A stretch of DNA of 64,000 bases from Durusdinium trenchii. Taxonomy: Eukaryota > Sar > Dinophyceae > Suessiales > Symbiodiniaceae. The position numbers were made by a program, and so were the translations under genes. Of this stretch, positions 1-9,543 are shown one piece after another. The stretch spans positions 274,865 through 338,864 of the forward strand of contig CAXAMN010023684.1 in assembly GCA_963970005.1 (NCBI GenBank), read 5' to 3'. Every line of letters starts with the position of its first letter. Within the stretch, counting starts at the first letter, position 1. The notes under the pieces are model-generated. The model worked only from the letters and a program-made list of their open reading frames with translations. It was not told the origin of the DNA and ran no database searches.

Positions 1-480
1 TTCTTGTAACCTGGTAGCACTGGCCTCCAACCTGGTACCATAACCTCCAACTACTAGTGACGACCTCCAACTTTGCTGCTCGCTGTCACTTTTGTTTTGC
101 TTGCGCATACTACCAGCACCTACTAGCGACGGCCTCCAACCTCAGGTGTTGGCCCCAACGGCCTTGCGATGGCCTCGAACCAAAAAGCGATGACCTTTAA
201 CCTACTATTTGTCACTTTTGCTTTGCTTGTGTATACTGCCCACCACCTACTAGCGACGGCCTCCAACCTTAGGTCTTGGCCCCCAACGGCCTCGCGTTGG
301 CCTCCAACCAAAAAGCGATGGCCTTTAACCTACTATTTGTCACTTTTGATGGTTTGCGCATACTACCTACCACCTACTAGCGACGGCCTCTAAACTTAGG
401 CGTTGACCTCCAACAGCCTTGCGATGACCTCCAACTTTAAAACGATTGCCATTAACCTACTATTTGTCCTGGTATCTCAG
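1..480. repeat. 127-bp tandem repeat containing the GGCCTCCAACC core
   Basis: The phrase CACCTACTAGCGACGGCCTC recurs at 117, 244 and 371, an exact 127-bp period. A diverged partial unit lies before 117. Each unit also carries GGCCTCCAACC-like and CCTTTAACCTACTATTTGTC segments. GGCCTCCAACC is the reverse complement of the GGTTGGAGGCC core found dispersed elsewhere in the window. Short open frames here exist only because the repeat lacks stops, so I do not call a gene. Confidence 0.85.
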
Positions 481-2084
481 GTTTTTTAACTTAGGCCGGC
501 TTGTGGCACCGCTGTCAAGTCAGTACGCATAATCATAAGTGTGTCACATGTCCGCTGTTTGCCTTTATGTATATCTTCAGGCAGCTACTGAAGTCAGCTG
601 ACAAGCTTTGATGGGCTGGGACGTGGATGTGCACAGCGCAGGAAAGAGACAAGGGGAGAGTGGAGAGTTGGAGGCTGGATTAGATTAACTGATGATTTTG
701 CAGTGCCTGCTTGAAGATTGGACAGTTCTGATTCCCTTTGAGCCATGGGGATTTGGTACTCTTCTCGCTGTCTGGTGGTGGGTGAGTTGCAGCTTACTCC
801 AACTTTCCTCGCCCTTTTGCTGTTCAAGATTCAACCTAACCAATAAGCTGGGCATGCTTGATGCTGTGCCGATGTGGTTCTTGAAGCATTTTTTACATCA
901 GGGGCTGCTCCCTTGCCGTGGGACTAGTGGCATTGTGCTTGACCTACTCCCTAGATTATCGTGTGAGATTGGTGTAGAAAGCTCATAGGACTGCTCCCGG
1001 CGTTGAAATTATAGGCAGTATGTTTGTAAAAAGAGGAGCCATGCAACAGCGGCAAGTCATACTGCTCAGCGGCAGCGAAATCGCAAACAGGAAGGAGCCA
1101 CTGCGAATGGTGAACTACAGGCAGCAGCGGGCACGGGCTGAAAAGTAGCATCGTTCGCAGTCTGACTTGAAATGTGCAATCAGCCGGCTTATATAGTTGG
1201 CAAAGAGACCACAACCATATAAAATAGAAGAGTTGCTCAAAACCGCAGTAGCCAGCATTAAAAAAGAACTCCTGCATCTTATCCCATCAAGAGGCTGCAT
1301 GGAACTCTTCAAAAACAAAGTACTCTTGCCGTTGTAGAAAGACCTGCGGTTTGATGTACTGTTTCTTCACATGCTGGAGGATACTCCTAGAAAACAACCT
1401 TCAATACTGTTGGGCGGGCATCAATTGGCTGTCCATGATCGATCAACATGAACTCAAGTACAATATAATGGCCCGGTGCCGCGACGCGCACTTCACCATA
1501 ATCTGCACCAGAAGGAAGAATGCATCCTGCAAATCTGATTCAACCACGCTGTGGCAACGTGCTATTTTAGAATCCAGCTGCTTCCAACCTTGGGAGCATC
1601 TGGAACACGTCCAGCAATCATAAGGATGAAGCCAGCAACGAAATTCATACCCTGGCAATAGCCCACCTGGAAACTTTGTTCAATAAAGCGGGTTTGGGTT
1701 TTTGTTTCTCTTTTTGTCGCAAAGCTGAGCTCGAGGCACTGGGGAAGAGGCCTGCATGAGCCCGAAGCATCTCGGCCTCAGCTCCCACTTGGCATCCTCT
1801 AAAGTCATGGACTGTCGTAGGCTCATAGTTAAAATAGTTTCAAATCATGGCTTTTGGCACAAGGAGACAGGAGACAAGGAGAGAAAACACGTTCGCTATC
1901 TTTCGCTCCACTATGCTGAGTTGCTGTGGCTTCGTCATTCATGCGAAGACTGACTCTGAGAATTTTGCTAGTTCTCTCTTTTTCCTGTCGTCGAAGTCCT
2001 CCAGGCCCGGAAAGGTCCTCAGGTTGCGCTGCGACAGTTCAAGATGCAAAGTATATATATATATGAGTATGTAACATATGTCAT
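481..2084. other. No recognisable gene
   Basis: Only short unrelated open frames are present on both strands, none longer than about 108 codons and none with a motif I recognise. A short TATATATATA run precedes the Copia-A insertion point near 2050. I see no RNA gene or structured repeat. Confidence 0.5.
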
Positions 2085-2089
2085 AATTG

Positions 2090-2201
2090 TGTCAATTGAC
2101 AAAGGTAACGGACTCCTATCCGTTCCGCGCGCGGGCACGTTCTTTTCTCCAAGCCAACGGTCCCTGCGGATATGGTGACATGCGCTCCTGCCGTTTCAAC
2201 A
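2090..2201 (-). repeat. 3' LTR of Copia-A
   Basis: This 112-bp repeat is identical base for base to 9420-9531. It begins TGTCAATTGAC and ends GTTTCAACA on the plus strand. The outer end contains the perfect 10-bp palindrome GTCAATTGAC. At 112 bp it is short for an LTR. Confidence 0.92.
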
Positions 2202-2272
2202 CCGGTAATAATCTATTCTAAAAAGGCGAATGCATCCGGTGGATTGGCATGTCGAAAGGTCTGCAATCGACC
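2202..2272 (-). other. Spacer between accessory ORF and 3' LTR
   Basis: The polypurine tract should lie here, but the bases next to the LTR (minus strand TTACCGG) are not a clean purine run. I cannot point to a convincing tract. Confidence 0.4.
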
Positions 2273-2887
2273 TCATGCTTTCTTGAACTGCCGCACCAAG
2301 CTCGTACCCGGAATGACCGGGCCCTGCATGGAAGGATGGATGGCCTCAACATGAATCAAATAATTACACAAATCCAGCAGCTGACCTTTGGCACTCTTGG
2401 ACCTGCTCTGGCACCAGCGGATGTAGCTCTGGCATTGGGGATCCGAGCTGTTCCACAGTTCATGGTATGTCTTGTTGGCCTTGGCATATTGGCCAAACGC
2501 AATCACGGTATCACCCCACATGTCCAAAGTGGACACGCCACGAGGAAATGCTGGAAGTTCGGATGAGTCGATCAGGTCAGGAGCCAAGGTCGGCGGGAGT
2601 GTGCTATGAGACATGTGATATGGTGTCATCTGTGATTCCAACTCCGTGAAGGTGTGTCCTCCACCCTCGACAGAATCGGCTTCTTCTTCCACACTCAATG
2701 CACTGCGTTTCAGGAAAGGGTTTCCAGCCGGGCTGTTCTCTGGACGTTTGCTGCCGTCCGTCGTGGCACCAACCGTCTGGGGTTCCACCAGAGAGAATTC
2801 ATGGTCCGGTTCGGATCGGCTGGAGGCACCTGCGGTCAATCCAAGTCGCTCGAGGGAGAGACCCTGGTCTTGTGCGTTCCACGACAT
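2273..2887 (-). CDS. Accessory ORF after pol, with an ExoX-C-like FG...YxxW motif
   Basis: A 204-codon uninterrupted ORF lies between the RNase H end and the 3' LTR, where Copia elements normally have no gene. The first 120 residues are Ser/Pro/Glu-rich and probably unstructured. The C-terminal part contains IAFGQYAKANKTYHEL, then a DPQ...YIRWCQSR segment and a GQLLDLCNYL helix. This pattern (FGxY...K.TY...DPxYxxW) resembles the small domain at the C-terminus of ExoX-like exonucleases, which also occurs alone in many dinoflagellate proteins. The exonuclease catalytic domain is absent, so no nuclease activity is implied. It is the only long ORF of the element with no visible break. It could be a host-derived passenger, or a spliced or readthrough extension of pol. 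The motif match is from memory of the family. Confidence 0.6.
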   Translation of the reverse strand: MSWNAQDQGLSLERLGLTAGASSRSEPDHEFSLVEPQTVGATTDGSKRPENSPAGNPFLKRSALSVEEEADSVEGGGHTFTELESQMTPYHMSHSTLPPTLAPDLIDSSELPAFPRGVSTLDMWGDTVIAFGQYAKANKTYHELWNSSDPQCQSYIRWCQSRSKSAKGQLLDLCNYLIHVEAIHPSMQGPVIPGTSLVRQFKKA

Positions 2888-3111
2888 GATCTAAAATCAC
2901 GGTGTTGGATGCACAACCTGCAGTTGGAATGACTTGAGCGAAGAACTGTGTTTACAGACTTCCTAAGTAGATTTTTACACAAAAACACGCGTGAGATTTG
3001 ACTCAAACACATCAAGACTGCCACGCACACATGAAAGCAATGAACCTCACATTAGCCCTCTAGTGTGAACAACCCTCAATCTTGTCTAAGTGATGAGCAC
3101 TCTACATTGAA

Positions 3112-4466
3112 TTACTCTAAGACCTCATCCTGGAGATCAACTGTGGCTGCCTGACGCTTTTGACGGCGGAGTTCTCTCTCTGCTTGCTGTTCTAACATGT
3201 GAGCCTCTGGAGAAATCTGATAAGATCCGGATCTGACACAGGCTCTCAAAAGGTCAACCGGATCGGCACGGTCCTTCGTGAGACTATCCCGCCATCGAAC
3301 TATCGAACTATCCCTCCAGTCAGTTTCAAGGACTCTCGAAAGATTACAATATCAATGCTCGTCCTGCGATCTTCGACTGCTGTCGGGGATGATGGTGAGA
3401 TGAGGTGGTCGTATAATGACTTGCAGTCTGTTGCATAGAGGGGCGGTCGACTTGCCAACAGAGAGCGGCCCTGACGGGGGTCAAATTGTCCGTCCAAGGC
3501 TTCGCACAGCAGTAAACTCAACCACTCAACCGTTCCACTGGCTGTGGACATTGCTTGACTTTCACCCCCCAGAGTGGAGCTGACAGCCCTGCTCATTTTG
3601 TAGCTACGCCAAACTACCGGGGTCCAGGGAGCTATTTTACCTTCATTCATGGTGTGATCGGTAAAAGCCAAGATGTAACCAGCCTGTGTATGTGTCCCTA
3701 CGTTGGCGAATGCCGCGTCCGAGTGGCAACATATGGTGAGTTTCTTAGGATCTATCACCTTGAAAGTGATACACAAGTCTTTGTGTTGCTTTGCCCTGCG
3801 AATGGCATTGTTTGCATCTCTCATGTTCCGAACACATGGTTTGGGGAAGGCTTGCTGAGACAGACTGGTCTGAACTGCCAGATCCGGCCTGGGTTGAGAT
3901 GAAAGCCAATTCAAACTGCCGTTGATCGCTCGGAGCACTCGGACCTGTGCGTCGGTCAGAGGTTCTTCACATGATGATCCTCGAGCTATCTGTGCTGGGC
4001 GTAGTTTTTCAGTGAACAGTCTCTGTGACATCTGAATCTCATGCCTTTGATTCTGAACGTAATAACTACCACAGAATTCCTCTTCCGAGACCCTCCATTT
4101 CCTATACGGAAATCGTGCACGAAGACGTTTGACGGCTTGTTCAAAGCGATCTCCGGACCCAACGAGACATGTGTCATCTACGTGTACCCCCATAATCCCT
4201 TGAAGAGTGGAGTCGTTGTGATCTCTCAGAAAGTACAGGCATGGGTCGAACTTCGAACGAATCCATCCGATCTTCAAAGCTTCTTCATGGAAAGTCCTAT
4301 ACCAGGCGGATGGGGCATCATTCTGGCCATAGATGTTCCCCAACACTTCAAGCACGGCATTGGGGGGTACCCCAGGGATACCACCTGGTGGCTGTCGTGC
4401 GTACAGGGGCCGATAGCGGTCACTGAGAGGACCTGCCTCTAGAAAGGCGCCTTTGATATCTCCCAA
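3112..4466 (-). pseudogene. pol: Copia-A reverse transcriptase (palm onward) and RNase H
   Basis: The 388-codon frame 4466-3300 opens with the RT motif DIKGAFLEAG (first catalytic Asp). It continues through NIYGQNDAPSAWY to GVHVDDTCL (residues 94-102), the Copia form of the YVDD box, so the RT acidic triad is present. The RNase H domain follows, with acidic positions D250 (CHSDAAF), E302 (LGGESQAM), D347 (ATDCKSLYDHL) and D372. The frame stops at TAG 3300-3302 because CGAACTAT is tandemly duplicated at 3296-3311. Past the duplication, another frame carries the expected DSLTKD and ADPVDLLRA C-terminal motifs down to TAA at 3112-3114. Some residues between the Trp and DSLTK seem lost as well. 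The frame is entered from upstream through an in-frame TGA (4476-4478) where related proteins usually have Trp. Confidence 0.9.
3296..3311. repeat. 8-bp tandem duplication that shifts the RNase H frame
   Basis: CGAACTAT occurs twice back to back. The 8-bp addition shifts the minus-strand pol frame and creates the TAG at 3300-3302. The coding pattern resumes in the shifted frame on the other side. Confidence 0.8.
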
Positions 4467-4475
4467 CTGAAGTGT

Positions 4476-4727
4476 TCAACGGTGGGGTGCAATCACTTGC
4501 ATGAGGAGCATGCGTCCCATCTGACTTAACGTGGGGGATTGAAGCAATTCATGTGCCTTGAGGTCCAAATCCGGATCCAAGTGACCAAGTAAGCACCATC
4601 TACTCTTGAACTTATACGTGGTGGGATCATTCATGTCAATGTGTTGGTTCTCTTCGGAGGGCTTACGAATGATGACGAATCTTGAGCCTATGAATCGGTC
4701 GGGATGTTCTTGCTGCCTTCTTACCAT
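4476..4727 (-). pseudogene. pol: Copia-A RT fingers segment
   Basis: An 83-codon frame with HPDRFIGSRFVIIRKPSEE and KFKSRWCLLGHLDPDL, the start of Copia RT (the region where the K/R-x-R-W-C/V-L-x-G motif lies). It joins the 893-codon upstream frame after a frame change near 4725. It ends at a TGA followed directly, in the same frame, by TLQLGDIKGAF of the RT palm. The TGA is thus a nonsense point change inside a continuous coding pattern; TGG to TGA is the simplest explanation. Confidence 0.85.
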
Positions 4728-7344
4728 AGTGAATGCGGATGACTTTCTTTTCTATGAGGGTCTGCCATTCGGTGGTCTTAGACGCATCTAATTCACGTTG
4801 AATATCGGGAGGATGACCACTATGTCCTACTTCCTTAGAAAGCTTCTTCTCCATGTATTGAGCTATGAGTACTTCAACAGGTACTCTGGGGTCCTGCCAA
4901 GCATCAGTGAGCTCAGTGACATCTTGCACCGACAGAGCTTCGTGCTGTTCATATTCAGAGCGTGGCCGGTTTGTCGGCGGCTCTTCGCTCTGCAGTTCAG
5001 CCACGTCGGATGACCTCTTCGAAACCTGTGACGTGGAGGTTTCCAACAGCGTTGGAACCACTTCTCGCATCATGTCTACAAAATCTTCTTCTTTCATGGG
5101 CGCAGGTCGATACAGTGCGGAACCAACAGTCTTACCTTCGACTCGTCTTCGGACAGGACCATATGTGTTCCCAGGCGGGGATGGCATGACTACACTAGGC
5201 CGGCTAGCACTTGCTGAAGATGACGACGTGTGTGGGACATCCTGAGAGAAGGACTTCATGACATCTTCCATTGGCTCATCTGGGGGCTGCTTCGGCATTG
5301 GTGACTTGTCAATGAGCCTTGGGTCCTCCTCCGGACTCTCAGGCTGGCCCGTCGACTCTTCAGGAGCCTTTTCTGCTGACAGTGAGGCGGGAGAATGGTC
5401 TCTCTCCTCACTACAAACACGTGGTTGTGTCTCCTGATCAGCACTGGCGGGATAGCTGCCTGGCACTAAATCAACATATTGACTGCTACGGAAAGTGTCT
5501 CCTTCGATCATGTCCCGAATCCCTAGGAGTTCTGCTTGGGGCGTACGAACAAGGGTCTTTTCCTCATTGGTGGCAGGTCTCAACTGTTCGGGTGCACATC
5601 TGAAGATCTGTCTACGATGTACTACGAGGTAATTCTTACCCACTGCCCCGAGAACAACCGCAGTACCCCACCAACGACCTCCCTGGACCACTCCCTCTTG
5701 GGTGTACTTCTGCGCTCGCCAGTAGGCAACCAAGTCTCCAGGTTCAAACTGAATGAGTTTCCTTGGCCTTGCAGCTAGAGCTCGGCGGAGTGCTTGATCG
5801 TCCTGAGTCTCCAGGACTGCACGCAGGGCGGAGAACCTCAAGGCTTGAGCTTTGGCAACCATGTCATCTGACAAGCTAGCAGTCGCTGGCACTACGCCGA
5901 TCGGTTCATCCAAGAGATCTTGTGGGATGTTTGGATTCTTGCCGAACACATATTGATGGGGTGTGTATCCATAGAACTGAATCATAGAGTTCTTGACATG
6001 ACTATGTAAGACACATTGTTCCCATGTTTCACGATCGGTCGGCATTTGCGATTGCATCGTTTTCTCAAGGATCCTAGCGAACCAACCTCCATGCGTTTCC
6101 GTTCTACCCAACTGCCAATGTGCCTCACCAGGAATGGGTCGAACATACACACCAAGATTCTCTAGATACTTCTGCAGGGGTTCTCCCAGGTTGGTACGAG
6201 CTTGATCCATGATGACTTCTTGAGGTGGACCGAACACTCTTACCCAGTAGTTGGCCAACAGCTTCTGCAGCACATCGGACGTTTCACGTTCGAAAAACGG
6301 AATCATGAGTTGATAACAACTACCATGGCAAATTATGTTCAGGGCACGAATCTTCTGGTTTGGTTTCCACCCGGGTAAGTGCTTCACATCGATTCCTATG
6401 ACATGATTAAAGCTTGATGGTCGATTTGCCTTCGATGGAAGAGGCACGTGTGGTCGCTGTTGGGCCTTGCACAACTCACATGAGTGCTTACGAGCAAGGC
6501 TAACGGCAAGATCGGATGCATGTGCATGACGAAGGATTCTGACGAGATCTTCACTGGGCGGATGTCCTAGGTTCCTATGGACTTTGTCAATGACCTTCAT
6601 GATGTCTGATTCAGAACCTTGATTTAGGTCAGCCTTAACCATCAACGCCTCTTGAACATCTCGTGACGTGAAAGGTTCACAGTGCACTCGCTGTTCAGCC
6701 ATTGCCTGACTATAGGATGGCACGGTCTGCAACACAGCTTGCGAAAATGAAGGCGTGTACTGACCTGCAAAGGTGCTCACTCTTCCAACAGCCGGGTGCG
6801 ATCCGGCGACAGGCAAATGGCACTGGTGACAGGCATCTTCCCCTGACACCAACAGCCGAGTAGCTTTACGAATGAGTCTCTGATCACCTGGAACCCTCAG
6901 ACCGAATCGACACATGTGACATTTGATGAGCTTGCATTCAGGAAAATCTTTCAACAGTGCTTGCACTTCAGGGTACTTCCATATCTTAGAGCCTAGCGGA
7001 TGTTCCAGCAGAACTTGTCCACCATGCTGCAGTTGCGTCCGCATGAGACTCACGGCAAATTTCACGAACCCACGGCTGGTTCGAATGAGTTCAAGACGGA
7101 CCTTCATGGGCAGCTTACTAGCATTGAGATGAAACCAACCACCTTCATGTGTGCAAGGAGGGGAGACCACCAGCAAATCAGGGGGATGATTTTGCAGAAA
7201 ATCCGACACATATTCTTTGGTGTCCCTTGATGTCATACGATCGACAGATTCCCCCAGCTTCTTCAACAAAAGGTGCAAATCTTGGTGGGTTGAACACTTC
7301 CGCAACCATGAAACGTTTCCCCTGCAAGCGGCTAGAAGGTGCAT
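4663..7344 (-). pseudogene. pol: Copia-A pol: PPC methyltransferase-like module, integrase, RT start
   Basis: An 893-codon open frame. Residues 40-185 hold a module with DLLVVSPPCTHEGGWFHLN (PPC at 62-64), VLLEHPLGSKIW and CRFGLRVPG. Integrase follows: a zinc finger with H256, H261, C289 and C292 (VHRNLGHP...CELC) and catalytic D319 (GIDVKHLPG), D380 (IMDQARTN) and E416 (GRTETHGG). The spacing is D-x60-D-x35-E, so the triad is intact. GYTPHQYVFGKNP (459-471) and an SH3-like C-terminal domain (FEPGDLVAYWR to FRCAPEQLRPAT, about 533-592) are typical Copia integrase parts. A low-complexity Ser/Pro/Glu linker (about 600-800) precedes the RT start (AQYMEKKLSKE..., from about 820). The frame is lost near 4725. 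The initiator here is just where the frame opens; in an intact element pol would be continuous with the protease. Confidence 0.93.
6780..7330 (-). other. Methyltransferase-like module inside Copia-A pol
   Basis: Between protease and integrase, the minus strand reads GKRFMVAEVFNPPRFAPF and then RSYDIK in one frame (within 7483-7178). It then reads HPPDLLVVSPPCTHEGGW, LLEHPLGSKIWKYPE, KCHMCRFGLR and LIRKATRLLVS in the next. A glycine/proline-rich loop after a hydrophobic beta strand, followed about 45 residues later by a beta strand ending in PPC, is the motif I/motif IV layout of C5-cytosine methyltransferases, where the Cys is the nucleophile. A motif VI-like ENV and a target-recognition domain are not obvious, so activity is doubtful. 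Capture of cytosine methyltransferases by retrotransposons has been reported in Symbiodinium. This copy has one frame change between the two motifs (near 7235). Confidence 0.55.
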
Positions 7345-8702
7345 GAGTGGCTTTCCTCAGGCCGGAACGTGAACTCAGTACGAATATGCAAAACATGAGG
7401 AGGAATGGTGCGGCTATAATGTCCTTTACCTTTCTGTGGGAGTATGGGCTCATCCAAAAGAACTGTACCCGTGTCTCTGTCAATTACTCTTCTACAAATT
7501 ACCGTGTTCCAAAATGGTCCCTGTTTACCGATCTTAGGTACTTGCACGACAAACGAATCATCTCGACACCACACTTGAAGCGGTTCCGAGCGGCCGGTGT
7601 GTGTCTGTGGACTCAAATGCTCATCCACAGCTGGTGCATGTACGGTCGACGATCCGGAGTCAGGCACCTCTCCTGCCGGGGATGATGTGGGTGGCTCATC
7701 AACGACCTCGGGATTCGGAGTCGGCTGAACCTGTTCGTCAGCCAGCATGACTTCCTGAAAGTCGGTTGCTGTCGTTTGAGCCACGGAATCGTCGTCCAGC
7801 AAACGAACGACATATTGGCCGGCTTCATTTGTGCTTAGGGGGATCTTGATTTGCTCAGGAAACACTTTCATGCTGCTATCGGAAAAATCAATCACGGCCT
7901 GCAGCTTCTGCAGTGCTGCTCGAGAAATCAACAACGGTGCGTCTCCACGCACCACGGCGGCACGAATCGAGCCAGAGCGGCCCCCAAGCTTCACTGGAAC
8001 CTGTACAACCCACTGTGACACTTCTTGCTCACCATTACCATATTTGAACAAGTTCTTTTCTGACAACCGAGGTGGCACTGGCTGTTGACGCTCTTTCCAC
8101 AGCTGTTCGAATGACTGCAATGTACGCTCACCAATGATGGAGCGGCCACAACCGGAGTCCAAAACTCCGTAGCCCGGGGAGCTCACCAAGATCAACTCCT
8201 TGACCATACCCTGATGGTCAAAGGTGAGAGATGGCTCAACAACATCAACATTCAACCCACGTTGTTCACGCAGGCGTTGCAATGTAGGCCACATGCTAGT
8301 CACCGGAGCCATGAAAAATTCCGACACATGCTCAACAGGTTGTACAACACGCTCAACGGACGCTGCACCAGTGGGCGGTTGTTTACTCTTGCCTTTGCCT
8401 TTGCCTTTGGCAGGCGGTGGAAGATGACACTCACGAGCCCAATGTCCTACCTGTTGGCAGCGGTGACACTTGGTTCGCTTTTTCAACTCCGACGCCTCAA
8501 CCTGGAAGCTACGACGAACTTCACCTGCTTGACGAAACTTCCGTTCTTTCTGCAAGCGATTGAGTTCTTTTCGCTTGTCACGCCAAGTCACTGCCAGAGC
8601 TTCAGCCACTTCAGCTTCTTCAAAGGCTTCTTCTTGTTCTAATTCGGCCTCATCATCATAGGCCTGTTGATGCTCTGTCAAAAACTGCTCAACTTCGACC
8701 AT
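7332..8702 (-). pseudogene. Copia-A gag nucleocapsid and aspartic protease
   Basis: A 456-codon frame. Residues 1-75 are an acidic and then basic helical region. A CCHC zinc knuckle follows: C79, C82, H87, C92 (CHRCQQVGHWAREC), then a KGKGKGKSK basic tail for RNA binding. The retroviral-type aspartic protease has its active site at VLDSGCGRSIIG (D182; DSGC in place of the usual DSGA or DTGA). It would cleave the Gag-Pol polyprotein. The last 100 residues form a Pro/Ser-rich linker and a short conserved-looking segment that runs into a stop at 7332. The preceding gag frame overlaps by 25 bp in a frame offset by one; in an intact copy they are probably fused. Confidence 0.92.
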
Positions 8703-9351
8703 GGGATCGTCTCCTGGCCCTCATCCCAAGCAACATCGGGAATCTCGTTCTCCACCAAGCCAGCAGCATAAGACTTTCGACGCGGCGTCACGAACTCTGG
8801 GCAGCAAGACCTCATAGCTCTTGCAATCTCTTCACGTATGAGCACACCCAGAGACCTTGCCAAGCAAACAGCCTTCTGCTCATCATTCAGGCCTGAGCGA
8901 TGGAGAATGATCCATCCCCGAGCTTCCTCCGGAAAGGACACGTTTGTCTTCCGATGACAACGATCGAACAGCTCTGATGCCCGGGAGACCCAGGTCTTGA
9001 GAGATTCGCCTTCAACAGCACGCAAGAAGAAGACCTCAGTCATGATCTCACTCATTTCGTCTGAGGCCTCTTTGGCAGGGAAACGGCGGTCTAACAATGT
9101 AAACAGAACTTGATCGCCTCCATCTTTTTGATATTCCGACGGATCGAGGTGCTCGACACATTCCAATGCTTTCCCTTGCAGCAATGTGTAGATGTAGGCA
9201 CCCCTAGCCTTGGAGGGAACCTTGTCTGAAATTGTCAACAGCTTGTTTGTCACCCATTTTTCCAGCGTTTGTACTCCTTCGAGTCCTCACTTTCACCATC
9301 AAACACTCTGTATCCCCCGTCCTGGGAGAATGACGAAGAGGCACCGGCCAT
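8678..9351 (-). pseudogene. gag: Copia-A gag capsid
   Basis: The likely start is the ATG at 9351-9349, which gives MAGASSSFSQDGGYRVFDGE and then SEDSKEYKRWK. The frame then breaks at the plus-strand T5 run 9257-9261. With one more A the reading would pass smoothly into WVTNKLLTISDKV, the 191-codon frame 9253-8678. This is the helical Copia Gag fold (UBN2-like): YIYTLLQGKALECVEHL, VLFTLLDRRFP, TWVSRASELFDRC and an RSGLNDEQKAVCLARSLG segment. It forms the particle that packages the RNA. The ATG sits in GCAGGAGCGCATG, a 13-bp string also present in the LTR. Confidence 0.85.
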
Positions 9352-9406
9352 GCGCTCCTGCTACAACTCTACGATCCTACGTGGAGCTCCAGTCGTTTTG
9401 ACCAGA

Positions 9407-9418
9407 GCTCCGCTACCA
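9407..9418 (-). promoter_or_regulatory. Primer-binding site of Copia-A
   Basis: Immediately inside the 5' LTR the minus strand reads TTGGTAGCGGAGC. TGGTAGCGGAGC closely resembles the TGGTATCAGAGC used by plant Copia elements, which pairs with the 3' end of initiator Met tRNA. It is one base from the LTR, as expected. Confidence 0.7.
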
Positions 9419-9419
9419 A

Positions 9420-9531
9420 TGTCAATTGACAAAGGTAACGGACTCCTATCCGTTCCGCGCGCGGGCACGTTCTTTTCTCCAAGCCAACGGTCCCTGCGGA
9501 TATGGTGACATGCGCTCCTGCCGTTTCAACA
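9420..9531 (-). repeat. 5' LTR of Copia-A
   Basis: Identical to 2090-2201 over all 112 bases. This is the upstream LTR for the minus-strand element and should hold its promoter. A GC-rich CCGCGCGCGGGC core is the only notable internal feature. Confidence 0.92.
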
Positions 9532-9543
9532 ATTGTATGTAAT

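Larger units (their letters stand above)
2085..9535 (-). mobile_element. Copia-type LTR retrotransposon (Copia-A), full length but frame-disrupted
   Basis: Two identical 112-bp direct repeats (2090-2201 and 9420-9531) start TG and end CA. They flank a minus-strand gag, protease, integrase, RT and RNase H series, which is the Copia order (integrase before RT). ATTG, or AATTG if the shared A is counted, flanks both outer ends at 2085/2086-2089 and 9531/9532-9535, as expected of a 4-5 bp target duplication. A primer-binding site follows the 5' LTR. Extra to the standard set are a PPC-containing module before the integrase and an accessory ORF between pol and the 3' LTR. Breaks seen: a probable lost A at the T5 run 9257-9261; a frame change at the gag/protease junction near 8690; two frame changes near 7350 and 7235; one near 4725; an in-frame TGA at 4476-4478; and an 8-bp tandem duplication at 3296-3311. 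Identical LTRs imply a recent insertion. Confidence 0.93.

Noticed and set aside
6780-7330. Independent host DNA methyltransferase gene
   Set aside because: It lies in line between the protease and integrase of Copia-A on the same strand, without its own start or stop, so it belongs to pol.
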